Assembly: GCA_963969595.1 (NCBI GenBank)
Contig: OZ018416.1
Coordinates: 19,856,065 to 19,920,064, forward strand
From: Neckera pumila
Taxonomy: Eukaryota; Streptophyta; Bryopsida; Hypnales; Neckeraceae
Reading direction: 5' to 3'
DNA length: 64,000 nucleotides
The position numbers and the translations under genes were made by a program. The stretch's first letter is position 1, and every line of letters starts with the position of its first letter. The notes beneath the pieces are model-generated. The model searched no databases and was not told where the DNA came from. It worked only from the letters and a program-made list of their open reading frames with translations. Shown in pieces: positions 1-11,719 of the stretch.

Positions 1-775
1 TTATGATGAGAATGCGGATCTGGTGCGGATGAGCGTCTCCCAGTCTCTCGACATTGATAAGCTCAAGTAAGGGATTCTTCTTCTCTTAACCCAATTCGAA
101 CTCTTTCGGAATTGTGCCATTGGGAAGCTGAAATTGTATCATTACGAAGCCAGAACTGTGTGATTTCGAGCTGAATTTGTACCATTTCGAAGGTACAATT
201 ATTGTATCGTTTCTGAAATCGGGTTTTGCAGGTACAAGTACCAGAACATACCGCAGCCGTGGCTGACGAACGGTGTGCAGGCAGGGAAGGAAAATACCAT
301 TGCGCTTTGTAGCCCTCTCTCGAAATCCGCAGTTCTGAGCTTGATCAGCAACACCATGAAGCACAAAAAATCCCAAGTGGTGGGCGCGACGCCCATTACG
401 TTCAAAGTGAGCCGCGGGAAGCGCCAGAAGAAGGGGACTGAGACCCTTGAGCTTTCCGGGCTTGACATTCCGGATGCCTTCGTGCAAGTGCACTGGAAGG
501 CGTACCTCTTCTTCCCCACTGCGAATTTGACAAACGCCGGGACAACGTGTCCTGAATGGGCTGGGACGTTTAACTACCTGCCTGTGGCTGGACAGCCCTC
601 GTTCAATCCCCAGCGGATTTGGCGAATGGCGGTCGGACCTAAGCTGAAGCAGATCGGCAAGGACTACGTGGATAGCATTGTGGTGACCATTGTGCAAGAG
701 AGCAATCCCATCCAGCTCGTCACGTTCGACAAAGCCAAGATTATCTACGACTTGAGTCCCGAGGTTACCATGTAA
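1..775 (+). CDS. Polyphenol oxidase, 3' end (last two exons, partial)
   Basis: This is the C-terminal part of a plant polyphenol oxidase (copper enzyme oxidising o-diphenols to o-quinones, usually in the thylakoid lumen or vacuole). Exon 1..66 is read from base 2 (starts YDENADLVRM), and an intron 67..231 (gtaagg...ttgcag) separates it from exon 232..775. The join restores KLKYKYQNIPQPW, the linker typical of these enzymes just after the second copper region. The following ~165 residues match the C-terminal PPO1_KFDV domain: a basic TFKVSRGKRQKKG segment, LELSGLDIPDAFVQVHW, PEWAGTFNYLP, and a closing DSIVVTIVQ strand. The copper-binding histidines lie upstream of the window. The KFDV signature itself is changed (VQVHWKAY). 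Base composition is clearly richer in GC than the flanks. The family call is strong; the exact substrate is unknown. Confidence 0.88.
67..231 (+). other. Intron of the polyphenol oxidase gene
   Basis: GT-AG intron of 165 bp (gtaagg at the donor, gttttgcag at the acceptor). It interrupts an AAG codon in phase 2. It is AT-rich and has in-frame stops, unlike both neighbouring exons. Confidence 0.85.
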
Positions 776-903
776 CGGTGGATGTGGACGTTGATATTCA
801 TTCTTTCGCGTGATGAGCCCGTGCAATTTGGTGTCCATGCTCTGCTTCCAAGGTCTGTGATGCTAGGTATTGATTGGTACAGGTGGGACTCATGTTGGGA
901 GTC

Positions 904-909
904 AATAAA
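904..909 (+). terminator. Candidate polyadenylation signal of the polyphenol oxidase gene
   Basis: An AATAAA hexamer lies 129 bp after the stop codon, a normal spacing for a plant 3' UTR. The motif is common in AT-rich DNA, so this is only a candidate. Confidence 0.35.
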
Positions 910-3336
910 TTTGTAAAACTGGAAGTGAAAAATCCGTTTTCTTGCTTGCTGGGTGGAGTTGCGAGGGTTGTAATTTAATTGCCTAGATTTGGGTCTAGTT
1001 GCGTGGCAGAGGTTTAGGGTACTCATGTACTCATGTTCCAGAGTTTATAAATGTGAACATGGCAGAAAAGCTGCCGCACAATTTGGAACATATGCTCTCC
1101 GTTCTATGAATTCGGCTTATCAGTGAATATGGGATGCCTTAGTTTATATATTTCTTTCTTGAATCTTGGGATCACTGCTTGTCACTCGTTCTGTAAATGC
1201 CAATTATTATTGTCCTGTAATCATTCAGCCCTATTTAGTAGTTACTCTACGTGTTGGTAGACTTGGTCATAGAAGTTTTAGTGATGGTATCTAGAGAATT
1301 CTCTCGAGGTGGAATTTCTTGAACCGATTTATAGCATACGAGTTAAGATGGTTTACTTCAAACGAGAATTTGGAACCTTATGTTCGTTGGCAATTGGAGA
1401 TTGCAGTTTCAGTCGGCCGACTGAACTATGAGATCTACGTACGGTATAGATCTGTTGGTTACAGCTTTGACGCTCTGAACTCTGAAGTGTGCACCATGTC
1501 GGGAATCCAAACAAACGATTCACGTCAATACATGTGGAACGGCGGATTTCAACAATGCATCTTTTTTTGAAACACATGGACAATTTTCAATTATGCATCT
1601 CTGACTCTTCTGAGACAAGCCGCAAGCTCGTTGCTTAAATGGTATAGTGCAACTTTAAATACTATTTAAGTCGCCGCCTGAAGCCGGAGGGCTGTCAACA
1701 CAGTGTCAACAGAACAGGCAGGTGAGGTAGCCAAACCAAACTCAATGTCTCTATGTCACAAATATTGATTGATTTCCTTCAACAATTGTCTAGAATTCGA
1801 AAACATCGTACGTCTATCCGATCGTTAAACTCCGGAATGCCGAAATGTTTATACCCTGGTTAGGGTTTGACAGTGAAAATCCTAGAAATTCGGAAAGTAT
1901 AATCTGAGAGTCCTAGATATTCGGAGAGTATAAGCCAACGAGCAACGTCTGTATTTTGGATGTCGGAAAATAATAATTTCCCTCCCGACCATTTCTCGTC
2001 ACCAGGATACCCTTCGACACTGTTGTGACTTGTGACATAAGCTTCCGTTAGCCAAAATGAGCGATCCAATTAACTGAACCTGCGTGGCCGCCTTGTTTTC
2101 TAGTCCTCCTTGCAGCTGATTTTTTTTTTTTGGATTTCATTTCAAGAACAACAAAGACAAGACAGCGAAGCCCGAGGGCTGGACAAAACAAACCAGAGAA
2201 AAAACCTAATAGAAGATACAGGGAACAGGGCCTTTGCCTGTTCCAAATAATGTTATTATCAATCCTAGAAGCAATTACAGAAGGAGTCCAGCTGGTGCGG
2301 TCTACGTATCGCATCTTGTTGAGCTTTGATGAAAGCAGCATGTCCAGCGTCCAGAAGGCCTTCCCAAATCGCTGTTTGGATCCTTGCCAAAAAACTTGAC
2401 CGTTTTCAATTTTGACAGCTGATTTTTCAATTTGTGCCAAATAAAAAAGAGTTTCTCCTCAATAATGTCTCAGCAGTACCGTATTATGCTGAGCGAGGCT
2501 TTGTTTTTTGTTTTTGTTTTGAACAAATGGAACGAACCATTGCATTAAAAAACAAACACTGAGTGAGGCTTTTGTGTCTACTCGACAGATCGGGAAATTC
2601 TGCAAGGAAACAGCGCCGCTTCGGGCCGGCTTAGTCACGAGAAACATCGGAGTATGAATTCGACAAAGAAAATAATTGTTGTTGTGCTTTCAACACTTAA
2701 TAATTACTGAAGACTTTTTCTTTTCTTTTTGAAAATAATTACTGAAGAAGACTTTGGTGCCATCTCCGACTGATCAGTGACGGTCCGGCCATTTACCTCC
2801 ACGGGTCTTGCAAATGAGCCCAGAAATTGTGCTGTAGCCCGCAATCCTTGCTTGCTTGGGGGTGGACGGACGCAAATGACATGAATTTAATGCAAAAATT
2901 CTTTCAGGTTTCCTTTACGTCAGCCGGGAGAACTGGATAGCCCATCACGTGTACCCCAAGTTGCGCATCCTGCAAGTGCATTATCGTCACAGGTCTTGAC
3001 TAGCTCGTACCTTTAGAAGAGTCCAGGCTGGTAGGAAGGGAATGCATATCTGGACGGAGCTCTTGAATCAAAAACAAGCAGTTAAGGTGATTTCTTTAAA
3101 ATTTATTGCTAAATTAGACATCAGGCTAAAATTAGACATGCTTGTCATGCTTGTCAGCATGAGAAAAATATCTTTTTTAGGGCTTCTACCAACCCATGCC
3201 TAACTTAACACGTGCCTAATTCATGGGTAGAAGTGCCCATTACCACCATCCAGCCAATTTTGCCACCTATAAGACCTTCCTATTTGCGTTAATGGCCCAC
3301 CTATTACCAGAATCTTAGCTCCCCTTTATTATGCTA
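910..3336. other. Intergenic DNA, no supported gene
   Basis: No reading frame here shows family resemblance or codon bias. A segment at 2048-2440 can be read on the minus strand for 130 residues, but it contains a run of T at about 2120 and its composition looks like a decayed mobile element. No RNA gene was recognised. Confidence 0.5.
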
Positions 3337-3629
3337 GGTCAATTTCATGAAAATGGTGTTATTCGGACATTACAATGGCACGTATTTCAATTCTAAAATC
3401 TACATTTGCCCTACATCCTAAAATCTACACTTGTCCTAGATATCTGAAATCTATATCTGTTATAGATTTTTTAGAACAGCCGGTCTGAAATCTATGTAAT
3501 TTTTAGATGTGTGAAATCTACAGCAATCTTAGATGTCTGAAAATCTATATTTGTTCTAAAAATGGCTCGAAGAATATAGTGCAAGGAAAATATGGCACTG
3601 GGAATACCACCATTTTAATGAAATTGGCC
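3337..3629. mobile_element. MITE-like element, family GGNNAATTT, copy 1
   Basis: The ends are inverted repeats: GGTCAATTTCATGAAAATGG at the left and CCATTTTAATGAAATTGGCC at the right. The inside carries several degenerate subrepeats built on 'tgaaatctat' and 'ttagat'. Two other copies (4851-4998 and 13228-13417) share the ends and the phrases 'agatttcagaa' and 'ccgatctgaa'. There is no coding capacity, so it is a non-autonomous DNA element; the superfamily is not determined. Confidence 0.6.
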
Positions 3630-4850
3630 ATCATGATGGCAATGCACTTGGGGAGCGGACATGTATATCAACAATGCTTTGACAAGGGTCTATTCATGCT
3701 TTGAAAAATCATAGAAAATTCACTTCTTGTTATAATGACTTCATTCTTTTTTGCAAATGACTTCTCTCAAACTTTTCAATCTCTAAAAATTATGGGAGCT
3801 GACAATAGCTTCTCCAAACTACCTTAGTACATACTGACCTCAATGTACCAACTACCAATTATTTTTATTACCAGAATGAATTGATTTGTATTGATTTGAG
3901 GCTTATTAAGAGTGAATTGATGACAATGTGTAATTAAGGCCTAGACTCTACCCATTCCAAACACATGTTATCTTCATTTAGTGCAATCAATTTCCTAAAG
4001 TAAGCAATTAATTCCTTCATTTGCATTTTCTATTTTCTAACACAAACATTCTCAAATGGGGCTTTTTCTAGATGTTCAAAATGGAAGTTTGGACTAAAAT
4101 GGGAAACTTTACCTTTTATTATGGGACGCTTTGTCCATATAACGCTCACTAGTTTGGTTTTCAAGTAAAGTAGCTAACTCAAACCTTTCCTTTAGTCCAA
4201 AGTCCATTGTCAGTAAATAATGGCACAATAATACATAAAAAGGACCTAGACACAACATCTTCATTTTTGCAAGTTTTACTTTTTCTTCCCATCCCCACAT
4301 AAACTAGTTCTAAACCTTGAAAGCAAAAATTATGAAACACAAATGACAAAGGTAATCCCATCACTAAAGCATATACAAAATTTACTTTCTCAACACACTT
4401 GAATACGTTTCATCCAGTCCACGCAGCTCCCCCCCCTCCAAGCTCTTGAAATCATTACCCTTGCGCACACTCAGTTCCCTCATATTGGTGAAACCACTCC
4501 TGATGCATCCAATGTACACCAAGATTCTTGGTGGGGCTACAGATTGTTAATTTTTTACTAATTTTCTTAATTTGCTTTTGTAATAAATTCTTTGCACGTC
4601 GGTCCATGTGCTCAGATTCCGGGGTCGTGTCTCTTGTTCCAAAACGGTGAGATTCTTTCTTCTGTGCTCTGTATGGACCGTTCAGTCTCGTCCTTTGCTT
4701 CGTAGTTCGTACCAGGCAGAGATTAGCATGGCCACAGGAAACGGTCGGTATTTGCAAATTTGAGAGAGGAGGACCAACTGTTTATCAGACCCGTGCAGCT
4801 CATTAGCTAAGCTATGAGGTAATTGTACATCATCTGATGTGTGAAGATGT
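3630..4850. other. Intergenic DNA, nothing recognised
   Basis: AT-rich unique-looking sequence. Short open frames on both strands (for example 4455-4757 minus) show no recognisable motif. Confidence 0.45.
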
Positions 4851-4998
4851 TTAATTTCATTAAAATGGCACCATTCTAGGATTTTGGCACTTTTACAATT
4901 CAGAACGGCCGTTTTGAAATCTGTACTGTCCGTCTTAGATGGTCAAAATGGCATGTTGTCAAAATGGCATGCAGAATACCATTTTAACAAAATTCCCC
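4851..4998. mobile_element. MITE-like element, family GGNNAATTT, copy 2
   Basis: The left end is TTAATTTCATTAAAATGGCA and the right end is CCATTTTAACAAAATTCCCC. The inside includes 'cagaacggccgttttgaaatctg', as in the other copies. It is the shortest of three copies in the window. Confidence 0.55.
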
Positions 4999-5440
4999 CC
5001 AAAAGAAAAAACAGCAAAGTAACAAACTCATCATTTCTTATGACAATTCTCTTCATCATGACTAAGGAATTTGGTGGAGGGATGGCCAATTGTGTATCCC
5101 GCCTATGCAACTCATGACACTCGCCTTGGTGGAATTATAGCTTGGTCAATATAGATTGAAAATTCTTCTAGAGTGAAACATTCTAGTGTGAAATAGCCAA
5201 AAGTATAAGGTAGGGGTTATCATTTCTTATCACAACATGACAGTAAAGTCTTACTCAAACTTTCATTCGAGAAACCCAATATGAAAATTGGAAAAATTGA
5301 TTTTTTGTGTCCCAATTCTACACCATTGACTTCATGGAATTCTTCAAAATTGCTCCATAGGGTGAGAGTTTCGGATATTTCTCACATGCCAACTTTGTCA
5401 ATACAAGAGCCTCCTTCGTCTCATCACGTGCAAACAAAAG

Positions 5441-5670
5441 TTAACCCTTGAACGACGGGCCGGTTACCGTGGAAATCCTCTATTTTGTCACCGTGTGACA
5501 TCATCTACATTAAAAAATTCAAAAGTATCTATTGGAAGTCAAGCTACTATAGAAGATCTTCCCTTTTCACAACAAATTGGGAGGATGAATAAGCGCACTT
5601 CTGTCCTATTCAGTTTGATTCTCTGTCATCCATCAGCCATAGAATGGCCTCCTCGACGTTCAAGGGTTAA
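5441..5670 (+). mobile_element. TTAA element, family C, copy 1 (230 bp)
   Basis: The element is bounded by TTAA on both sides, with ends TTAACCCTTGAACG and CGTTCAAGGGTTAA (perfect inverted repeat). The inside is nearly the same as 53934-54163 (shared 'gtgtgacatcatctacatt' and 'ctattggaagtcaagctac') and both copies are 230 bp long. It has no coding potential. TTAA flanks plus CCC-starting ends are as expected for non-autonomous piggyBac-type elements. Confidence 0.75.
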
Positions 5671-6240
5671 AAACAGCAAGAAGAGAAAAATTCCTCCGTG
5701 ACGCGTATGCGGTGACAAGCTTGTTTGCACTCGTAACAATGTGATACGGAGCATAAGTTACGCCAGGAACGCTGCTGCTGCAGTGCTGCCGCCTCGAGGG
5801 ATCCTGCCCTGGTTGCCAAGTCGTCGAGCTCCAACTTGAACGAGCGTTATCCGATTGGATATGCACAGCTGGAGGTTTCGAGCGTCGTCTGTACAATCAC
5901 TTGGACAGTTGCAGCAGCCCAACCCCGGCAAGCGTACCTACCCCACAAGATAGTCAAACAAGAGTATGGCATCGCTGTCTGGTTTCCCAATCCTATCTAC
6001 AACTACACTTAGAGCATCACCACCCGGCCTCTTGTTTGAGGCCAGTAGGCCGGGTGGTGACATCCAATTTAGGGGCCGCCTGGAGGTCGTGACCCCCACC
6101 CATGACCTCTTAAGAGGCCAAAAGGTGGGGTAAACGGCTCTTCCTGGAGTTACTCTACTGGAATTTGAAACTCCTGATGCAAGTTCTCTGAAAGACTGCC
6201 GGCAAGGAGGCAGGCTTGGCCTGTGAGCCTTTCGAAAGTT
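5671..6240. other. GC-richer block with a strong hairpin, no gene recognised
   Basis: This stretch is distinctly richer in GC than its surroundings and has short open frames on both strands, but none shows recognisable domains. It may be an old gene or element fragment. The hairpin at 6017-6060 lies inside. Confidence 0.3.
6017..6060. repeat. Perfect 14-bp inverted repeat, 16-base loop
   Basis: TCACCACCCGGCCT at 6017-6030 is the exact reverse complement of 6047-6060. A second stem, GGCCTC with GAGGCC (6026-6031, 6038-6043), competes with the main one inside the loop. Confidence 0.8.
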
Positions 6241-6477
6241 CAAGAAAATTCTGAATTTTCTTGAATTTTTTTGGAAATTAAGGAAAAATTTAAAATTAAT
6301 AAAAATTTTGAAAATTTTGAAAGGTGTCCCAAATTTGTGAAAGGTTGAAAATTAGAAGATAAATTTGATAAACTCCAATGTGCTCCATGATATTGCCGCC
6401 ATATAATAAAATAAAAATATAAGTAATAATGCTAATTTAATAGAAGCACAAAATTTTTAAAGCCGACAAATGTTGAA

Positions 6478-6728
6478 CTTAATAACTACTATGTGGCCTG
6501 TGTCGTTGCCACAGTCAAAATCATAGTGAAAATAATTTTCTAAATATCTTTATTCATAATAAGAACTTTGAAATTCAATATCTTTCACTTCGTCATTCCA
6601 AACGCAACAAAACAAAGTCCTTACACCCCTCTTTCAACAAGAGCTTTTTGATGGTACCACGCAAGCGGCCTGAGGACACATGGTCCGGGAGATCTCAACG
6701 TAGCAAAACAAAACAAACAAACAAATAG
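6478..6728 (+). repeat. Dispersed ~250 bp repeat, copy 1
   Basis: It runs from 'gtcgttgccacagtc' through 'actttgaaattcaat' and 'gatggtacca' to 'gggagatctcaacgta' and a (caaaa)n tail. The same order appears at about 47640-48003 and, inverted, at 56226-56470. The A-rich tail hints at a retroposed element, but no source gene or target duplication was established. Confidence 0.55.
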
Positions 6729-7572
6729 CCAAACTCAAGGTGTGGATGTTTTATTATTGAATGCATATTTTTGTTTTTAAATGTATATGATTAATGATTT
6801 ATTCATTTTCTTAATTTTTATGAAAAAATAAATCTTTTTTTGATCTTATTTATTTATATCATTAAATGTAATTAATCTATTAATATATTTCAGTATAAGA
6901 TTCCAAAATGTGCTACATCTAATTCATCGAGGAAATGGTTATACAATCCAAAATCTTTAAATGTATTACATACAATAAAAGGAGATTTCAAAAAATTGTA
7001 TGATTGTAGAAGGTATATTTTCGTGTCACTATCTTTTGGAATTAATGAAAATCAAATGTTGATTTCAATAAAAGTTCAAAAAGTATCAAATGAAATTTCC
7101 AGACATTGAGGTAGAAGAGGTAATTTTGTAAGGTGCCTATATCAATACTATTGTCTTCAAAGTTTTGACAAATACTGAACTCAGTAAAGAATTTTAACTA
7201 TTAAATATGATTTTGTTATTTATTTTGTGCAATTCATAATTTATTCATCATCTTTATTTCTTGTATGGATACAAATTTGGTTGGATCTTCCTTCTTTATA
7301 ATAGTATATGTAATTAATATAGCAGTAGGATTAATCATAAGAGTATAGAATGTGCAACATCTAATTCATCAAGGAAATTGTTGAAAGTGTATCAAAAATT
7401 TGTATATTAATTTTCATGATGATTTTAGAGATTTTTTAAGTAAAAAATATTGAATCTTAAAATTTGGTGTTAAACTTTAGTTCTTCATAATTACACTAAT
7501 TAAAATTTAAAGTTTAAGAAATTTGTACAAATTTCTTTGAAAAATATTCTTATTGTACTCGCTGAAAGTTCA

Positions 7573-8157
7573 TTAACCCCTAAAGTCCCAAGGCCATTTT
7601 TCTGTCAAAAATCACTCAAAACTGCTACTTTTGTTGCGTTCATCTAAAAGATGAGAAAATTTAATTTTTTTTAGAAATAACCGTAGGATCTTATACTACA
7701 CTTTTTACAGATCATGTAGTAAAAATTTTGTGGTGTTTGACCGTACGGATTGAAAGATATCAGCATTCAAAGTGAAAGAAAAAGTTTTTTTCAAGAAGAT
7801 GCTCTCATTGCCCGAAAAACAAGATTGTCCATAACTTTCTCATAAAAAGTCCAAATGAAATGAATCAAAGCTTCCCAAATAGGCAAAAATATAATCTATA
7901 AGGAAAAAAAATTAAAAAAATTAAATTAAATTTTTTGCAAAATTTTTTTGCTGCCCCTTCTCCCCTGTTTTGAGCTTATTTGGGCATAACTTTTGCTCCC
8001 GGGCACCGATTGAAATAAAAATTACATTCCCCAAAAGCTAATAAGTTTTTCTATCTTATGGGAAAGTTTCAGAAAGTTTCATTAAAAATTGAGCTCACAG
8101 GAACCTGCCCAAAATCCATTTTGTCCCCCGTAGGGACAATGGGACTTTAGGGGTTAA
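7573..8157 (+). mobile_element. TTAA element, family B, copy 1 (585 bp)
   Basis: The ends TTAACCCCTAAAGTCCCA and TGGGACTTTAGGGGTTAA form an inverted repeat of 18 bp including TTAA. Inside are 'gatcatgtagtaaaaattt' and 'ataacttttgctcc', which recur at 40256-41188. The first ~200 bp also match inverted family A, so A and B share an origin. There is no open reading frame of note. Confidence 0.75.
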
Positions 8158-8228
8158 ATAAAGTTTCTTCTTTGGAAGTTTTTTTCCATTAATAAGTTAG
8201 ATTGATTTATTAAAAAATGAAAGAGAAT

Positions 8229-9164
8229 TAATCCTTAAAGGACCAGAATGCATTTTCTGGTTGTATAAAAATTTTGGGCTGGTACGGGTGACAAGAGATT
8301 TCTATATTTTTGGCCAAAAATCTCATAGAAGGTGGGCGCGAGGAATATCTTTCATATGCACTAAATTTCATGACATTTGGAAATGTGAGTTAGAAATTAT
8401 GGCCTAATATATTACTTTTTTTATAACTCAATAGTCAGGGCAGCCAAATCAGAGTAAATCACATTTTTCAGAAATAAAAAAATTTTGAATTGATATTCTA
8501 CAATTGTATACATGTAAAAAAGCTTCGAAATTTGAATCATTCTATTTTTGATCAATGATTCAAAAATTTTGAAGATTTTCAGTTTGCGGGCAGTTATGGA
8601 TTCTCTACTCTAAAATGGACTTTGAAGTCCTTTATGTTATTGAATTTTCAATATTTTTTGAAAAAAATATAATCTTAGGGTGTAGATTGTTTATTAAAAC
8701 ACTATAAGCATAGGGATTAGCATTTTTCAATTCCATAATTAAATTCTTGGCATCTTAGTATTTTGAATCATTTTCTACTACTATATTTTTCATTTCCTAT
8801 ATGTTGTACAATTGCAAATGAAGGCAAAATTTTCAAGCATGTAGACAAATTATTAAGAAAAAATAATCCAAAGAAGCACCATCGTTTAGGACATTTTTTC
8901 ATCAAAAAGTGAGCTTATGAAGTGTTGCTGCCCTGTTTTGTGACATAAAAATGGTTTCATTGAATGATGAATGCTTATATCTTGAAATCTATGCAGTGGA
9001 AATTTCTGAAGTTTTTACCATATTTTTTCGAGTCAGCGTACTACAAGATCCTATGGTTATATGTGACAGAAATAGTTAATTTTTGAAAATTTGATACTTG
9101 AACAGAAAATGACAGTTTTTGAGGGTTTTTGGTGAAAACATAGACATGGAACTTTGGGGGTCAA
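8229..9164 (+). mobile_element. TTAA element, family A, copy 1 (degraded)
   Basis: The left end is TTAATCCTTAAAGGACC and the right end GGAACTTTGGGGGTCAA, so the right TTAA has decayed to TCAA. The inside matches the other five copies in order: 'cactaaatttcatgacatttgg', 'tgcgggcagttatgg', 'gaagcaccatcg', 'tatatcttg' and 'atgacagtttttgag'. It is about 935 bp long and non-coding. Confidence 0.7.
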
Positions 9165-9720
9165 TGTAAAATTTTATAAAACAAAATGTGCGCATTAATT
9201 TTTAAAGATGTGCAAATTATTTTTTTTTGAATGTGCAAGTTCAATTGAAAAAAATTAGTTGAAATTTCTAATCATGGGAAGACCTATCATCGTACTTTTG
9301 AAGAAACAGAAATTGTAAGAATCTCGATTTGTGTGTTCGATCCATTCCAGCGGCTATTCAAGTAATTTCAGCACCCTGATTCTCATTTCATTTCATGGCA
9401 ACCACAGTAGCAATGAGACAAGCACGAAGAATAACAGTGAGATTACCTCAAAATCAACAATCAGCAATAAATCCAATATTAGACCTTTTATGCATCACAA
9501 TTTTTATTGATCTTGCAGAACACTCCGTTCATCATTCAACTCCCGGGGTCCTACCAATTCCTGATTGACAAGAATCGAAATTGTAAAAAGCCTCCGTAAT
9601 AATCCAAATTGTTATTACCATCTTGGATGCTTACACTTGTGTGTTGAAAGCCCCATATTTCAGAAGGAAGCACATTTTGTAATGACGGAAGTGATATGTT
9701 CACAATAATTGCAGTTGAAG
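9165..9720. other. Intergenic DNA, nothing recognised
   Basis: AT-rich sequence with no domain-bearing frame, RNA gene or clear repeat ends. Confidence 0.4.
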
Positions 9721-10030
9721 AAAACAAGTGCAGTTGAAGCAAGCCAGTTTTGCAGAACACGAAGAAGCCCAAGACGTTAATTCGGAACGTAAAAGCCCCG
9801 CGGGAGGTAAACGCAGACCGGACGAGGGTGAAGAACAACCTCCGGAGATGCGGAAGGCCTCGTCCTTTCCTGTTTTGCAGGCCGTTTCGGGGATCATCAA
9901 ATGGACTCTCTTTTGCAGGCCGGCAGGCGTTTGAAGGTCAGGCTGACAAGGAGGTCATCCATTTTGGGGGTCGGGTGGGACAGTTTTGGAGGCCGCCGCT
10001 CACAGTTCATCAAGCAGAGGTCGATTGAGG
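9721..10030 (+). other. GC-rich island, possible decayed exon
   Basis: The block is abruptly richer in GC than its surroundings. Two overlapping plus-strand frames (9728-9934 and 9750-10028) can be read, one rich in Glu, Lys and Pro. No family was recognised, and neither frame has a convincing start or splice site. It may be a piece of a former gene, a CpG-rich regulatory island or part of an element. Confidence 0.2.
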
Positions 10031-10148
10031 GTCGGTGGTGATGCTCTTATGTTTCCAAGGTCACCAACCGTAGGGTTAATTGGTAAGTCCGGTATCTAGC
10101 AAAAAATGATACCTTGCCAGCATGGACGAGACCACTTGTCTGGATCCA

Positions 10149-10244
10149 CAAAGTTGTGTCTGCACTGGACGGATATTTTGTTTCTAGTAGACGTGCCAAA
10201 GTTGTGTCTGCACTGGACGGATATTTCGTTTCGAGTAGTGCCAA
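10149..10244. repeat. 48-bp direct tandem duplication
   Basis: CAAAGTTGTGTCTGCACTGG starts at 10149 and again at 10197. The two 48-bp units differ at only a few positions, which suggests a recent duplication. Confidence 0.8.
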
Positions 10245-10420
10245 AGAAAGAAACTGGTGTCCAGTGTCCACTTGTACTGGGCAGTGGGATGCTGGCGCAA
10301 GCCTTTATGAGTCTACAGACTTGACAAACTGGGCTCATTCGATTACGTCTGTGAAGCTCAGTCGCTCACTGTTGCCTTCACTGCCTTGCGATCTACGTCA
10401 CTCCCTCATTCATTTCCTAA

Positions 10421-10450
10421 TCATCCGTCCTCATCCGTCCTCATCCGTCT
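10421..10450. repeat. 10-bp tandem repeat, three units
   Basis: TCATCCGTCC is repeated three times (last base changed) at the edge of the larger tandem array. Confidence 0.8.
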
Positions 10451-11170
10451 CACTGCCGTTGACAATTGTACCGCACGTTGCTTCCATACTCACTTACTAC
10501 TATAACTTCGTTCCATTCGAGTTCCGTCAGTTCAGTTAAACTTTCGCTTCTTTCTCCCTTTCATTGAACAGTAATGCCCTCCTGCGTTGCGTGGCTTCCG
10601 TCCGTCGATCAATGAACATTGACGATTTTACCGCACGTTGCTTCCGTTCTAAGTTACTGTAACTTCGTTTCATTCGGGCAAGTTATTCTTTCAGTTCTTT
10701 CTCCCTTTCTTTGAACAGCAAAGCCCTCCTGCACTCATCCGTCGATCAAGGAACGTTGACGATTTTACCGCACGTTGCTTCCGTTTTAAGTTACTGAAAC
10801 TTCGTTTCATTCGGGCGTGTTATTCTTTCAATCTTTCTCCCTTTCTTTGAACAGTAAAGCCCTCCTGCATTGCCTGGCTTCCGTCGATCAATGAAAGTTG
10901 CAATTGACAATTTTACCGCACGTTGCTTCCGTTCTAAGTGACTGTAACTTCGTTCCATTCGGGCGAGTTATTCTTTCAGTTCTTTCTCCCTTTCTTTGAA
11001 CGGTGAAGCCCTCCTGCATTGCCTGGCATCCGTCGATCAATGCACGTTGACGATTTTACCGCACGTTGCTTCCGTACTTACTACTGTAACTTCGTTCCAT
11101 TTCTTTCAGTTCTTTCTCCCTTTCTTTGAACAGTAAAGCCCTCCTGCATTGCCTGGCTCTGATCAATGAA
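10450..11170. repeat. Tandem array of five ~145 bp units
   Basis: The core CCGCACGTTGCTTCC occurs at about 10471, 10631, 10768, 10916 and 11059, giving spacings of about 160, 137, 148 and 143 bp. Each unit also carries 'aacttcgtt', 'cattcgggc', 'ttctccctttctttgaacag', 'gccctcctgcattgcctgg' and 'gtcgatcaatg'. Units differ by small indels and substitutions. No coding frame runs through it. Confidence 0.85.
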
Positions 11171-11476
11171 CTGACTTGACTCATCATGAGAGACCCTGTC
11201 TTTGCAGGCATTGCAGGCATCGTGGCTCCCATAATTTGGATCCTGGATAACGCTCCGTCGGATGTACTGTATCATAGTTTTTCCAGTTCCGTTCTATTTT
11301 TATAATGAATATGCATGTTGATTTTTGCCTCTCTGGAAATTCCAGGCTGGAATCAATGCTCTGGGAGAACTGCCTTGGGAGTTGGGAGCGGAACCAGAGG
11401 ATCGGGGAGGTCAGGAACTAAACAGTCAGTCGTTTTCGTTTCATTTCAGGTAGACGTATCCAATACCAACCGCTAA

Positions 11477-11632
11477 CCTAATACCACCCAAATGTAGGGC
11501 TACCATTGATTCTAGAGTGAGAATCTATGCTTGTAGTACATGCCTTAATTTCACAATAAGTGAAGGCATGTACTTGTGTTGCAGATTCTCATTTTATAAT
11601 CAAGGAAGGTCCTACATTTGGGTGGTAATAGG
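11477..11632. mobile_element. Near-palindromic MITE (156 bp, 22-bp terminal inverted repeats)
   Basis: The left arm starts CCTAATACCACCCAAATG and the right arm ends with its inverse, matching at 21 of 22 positions. Inner arms also pair (gagaatct with agattctc, agtacatgcctt with aaggcatgtact), so almost the whole element can fold into one hairpin. It is non-coding. Confidence 0.75.
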
Positions 11633-11719
11633 TCAGTGCTTGGTTGTGGATATGTCTATCTTATTTGGGGGCAGTAGAAAGCATTGGATCAACTACAACA
11701 TTTTCTTGATTTTTTATTA

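Noticed and set aside
86..838. 250-codon minus-strand frame opposite the polyphenol oxidase exon
   Set aside because: It is the antisense shadow of a GC-rich exon whose plus-strand product matches a known domain; it also runs across the intron.
2048..2440. 130-codon minus-strand frame, considered as a retrotransposon 3' end
   Set aside because: No reverse transcriptase, RNase H or integrase motif could be pointed to.
8229..9164. Family A as solo LTRs
   Set aside because: The ends are inverted repeats with TTAA, not TG...CA direct-repeat ends, and no internal retrotransposon genes are present.
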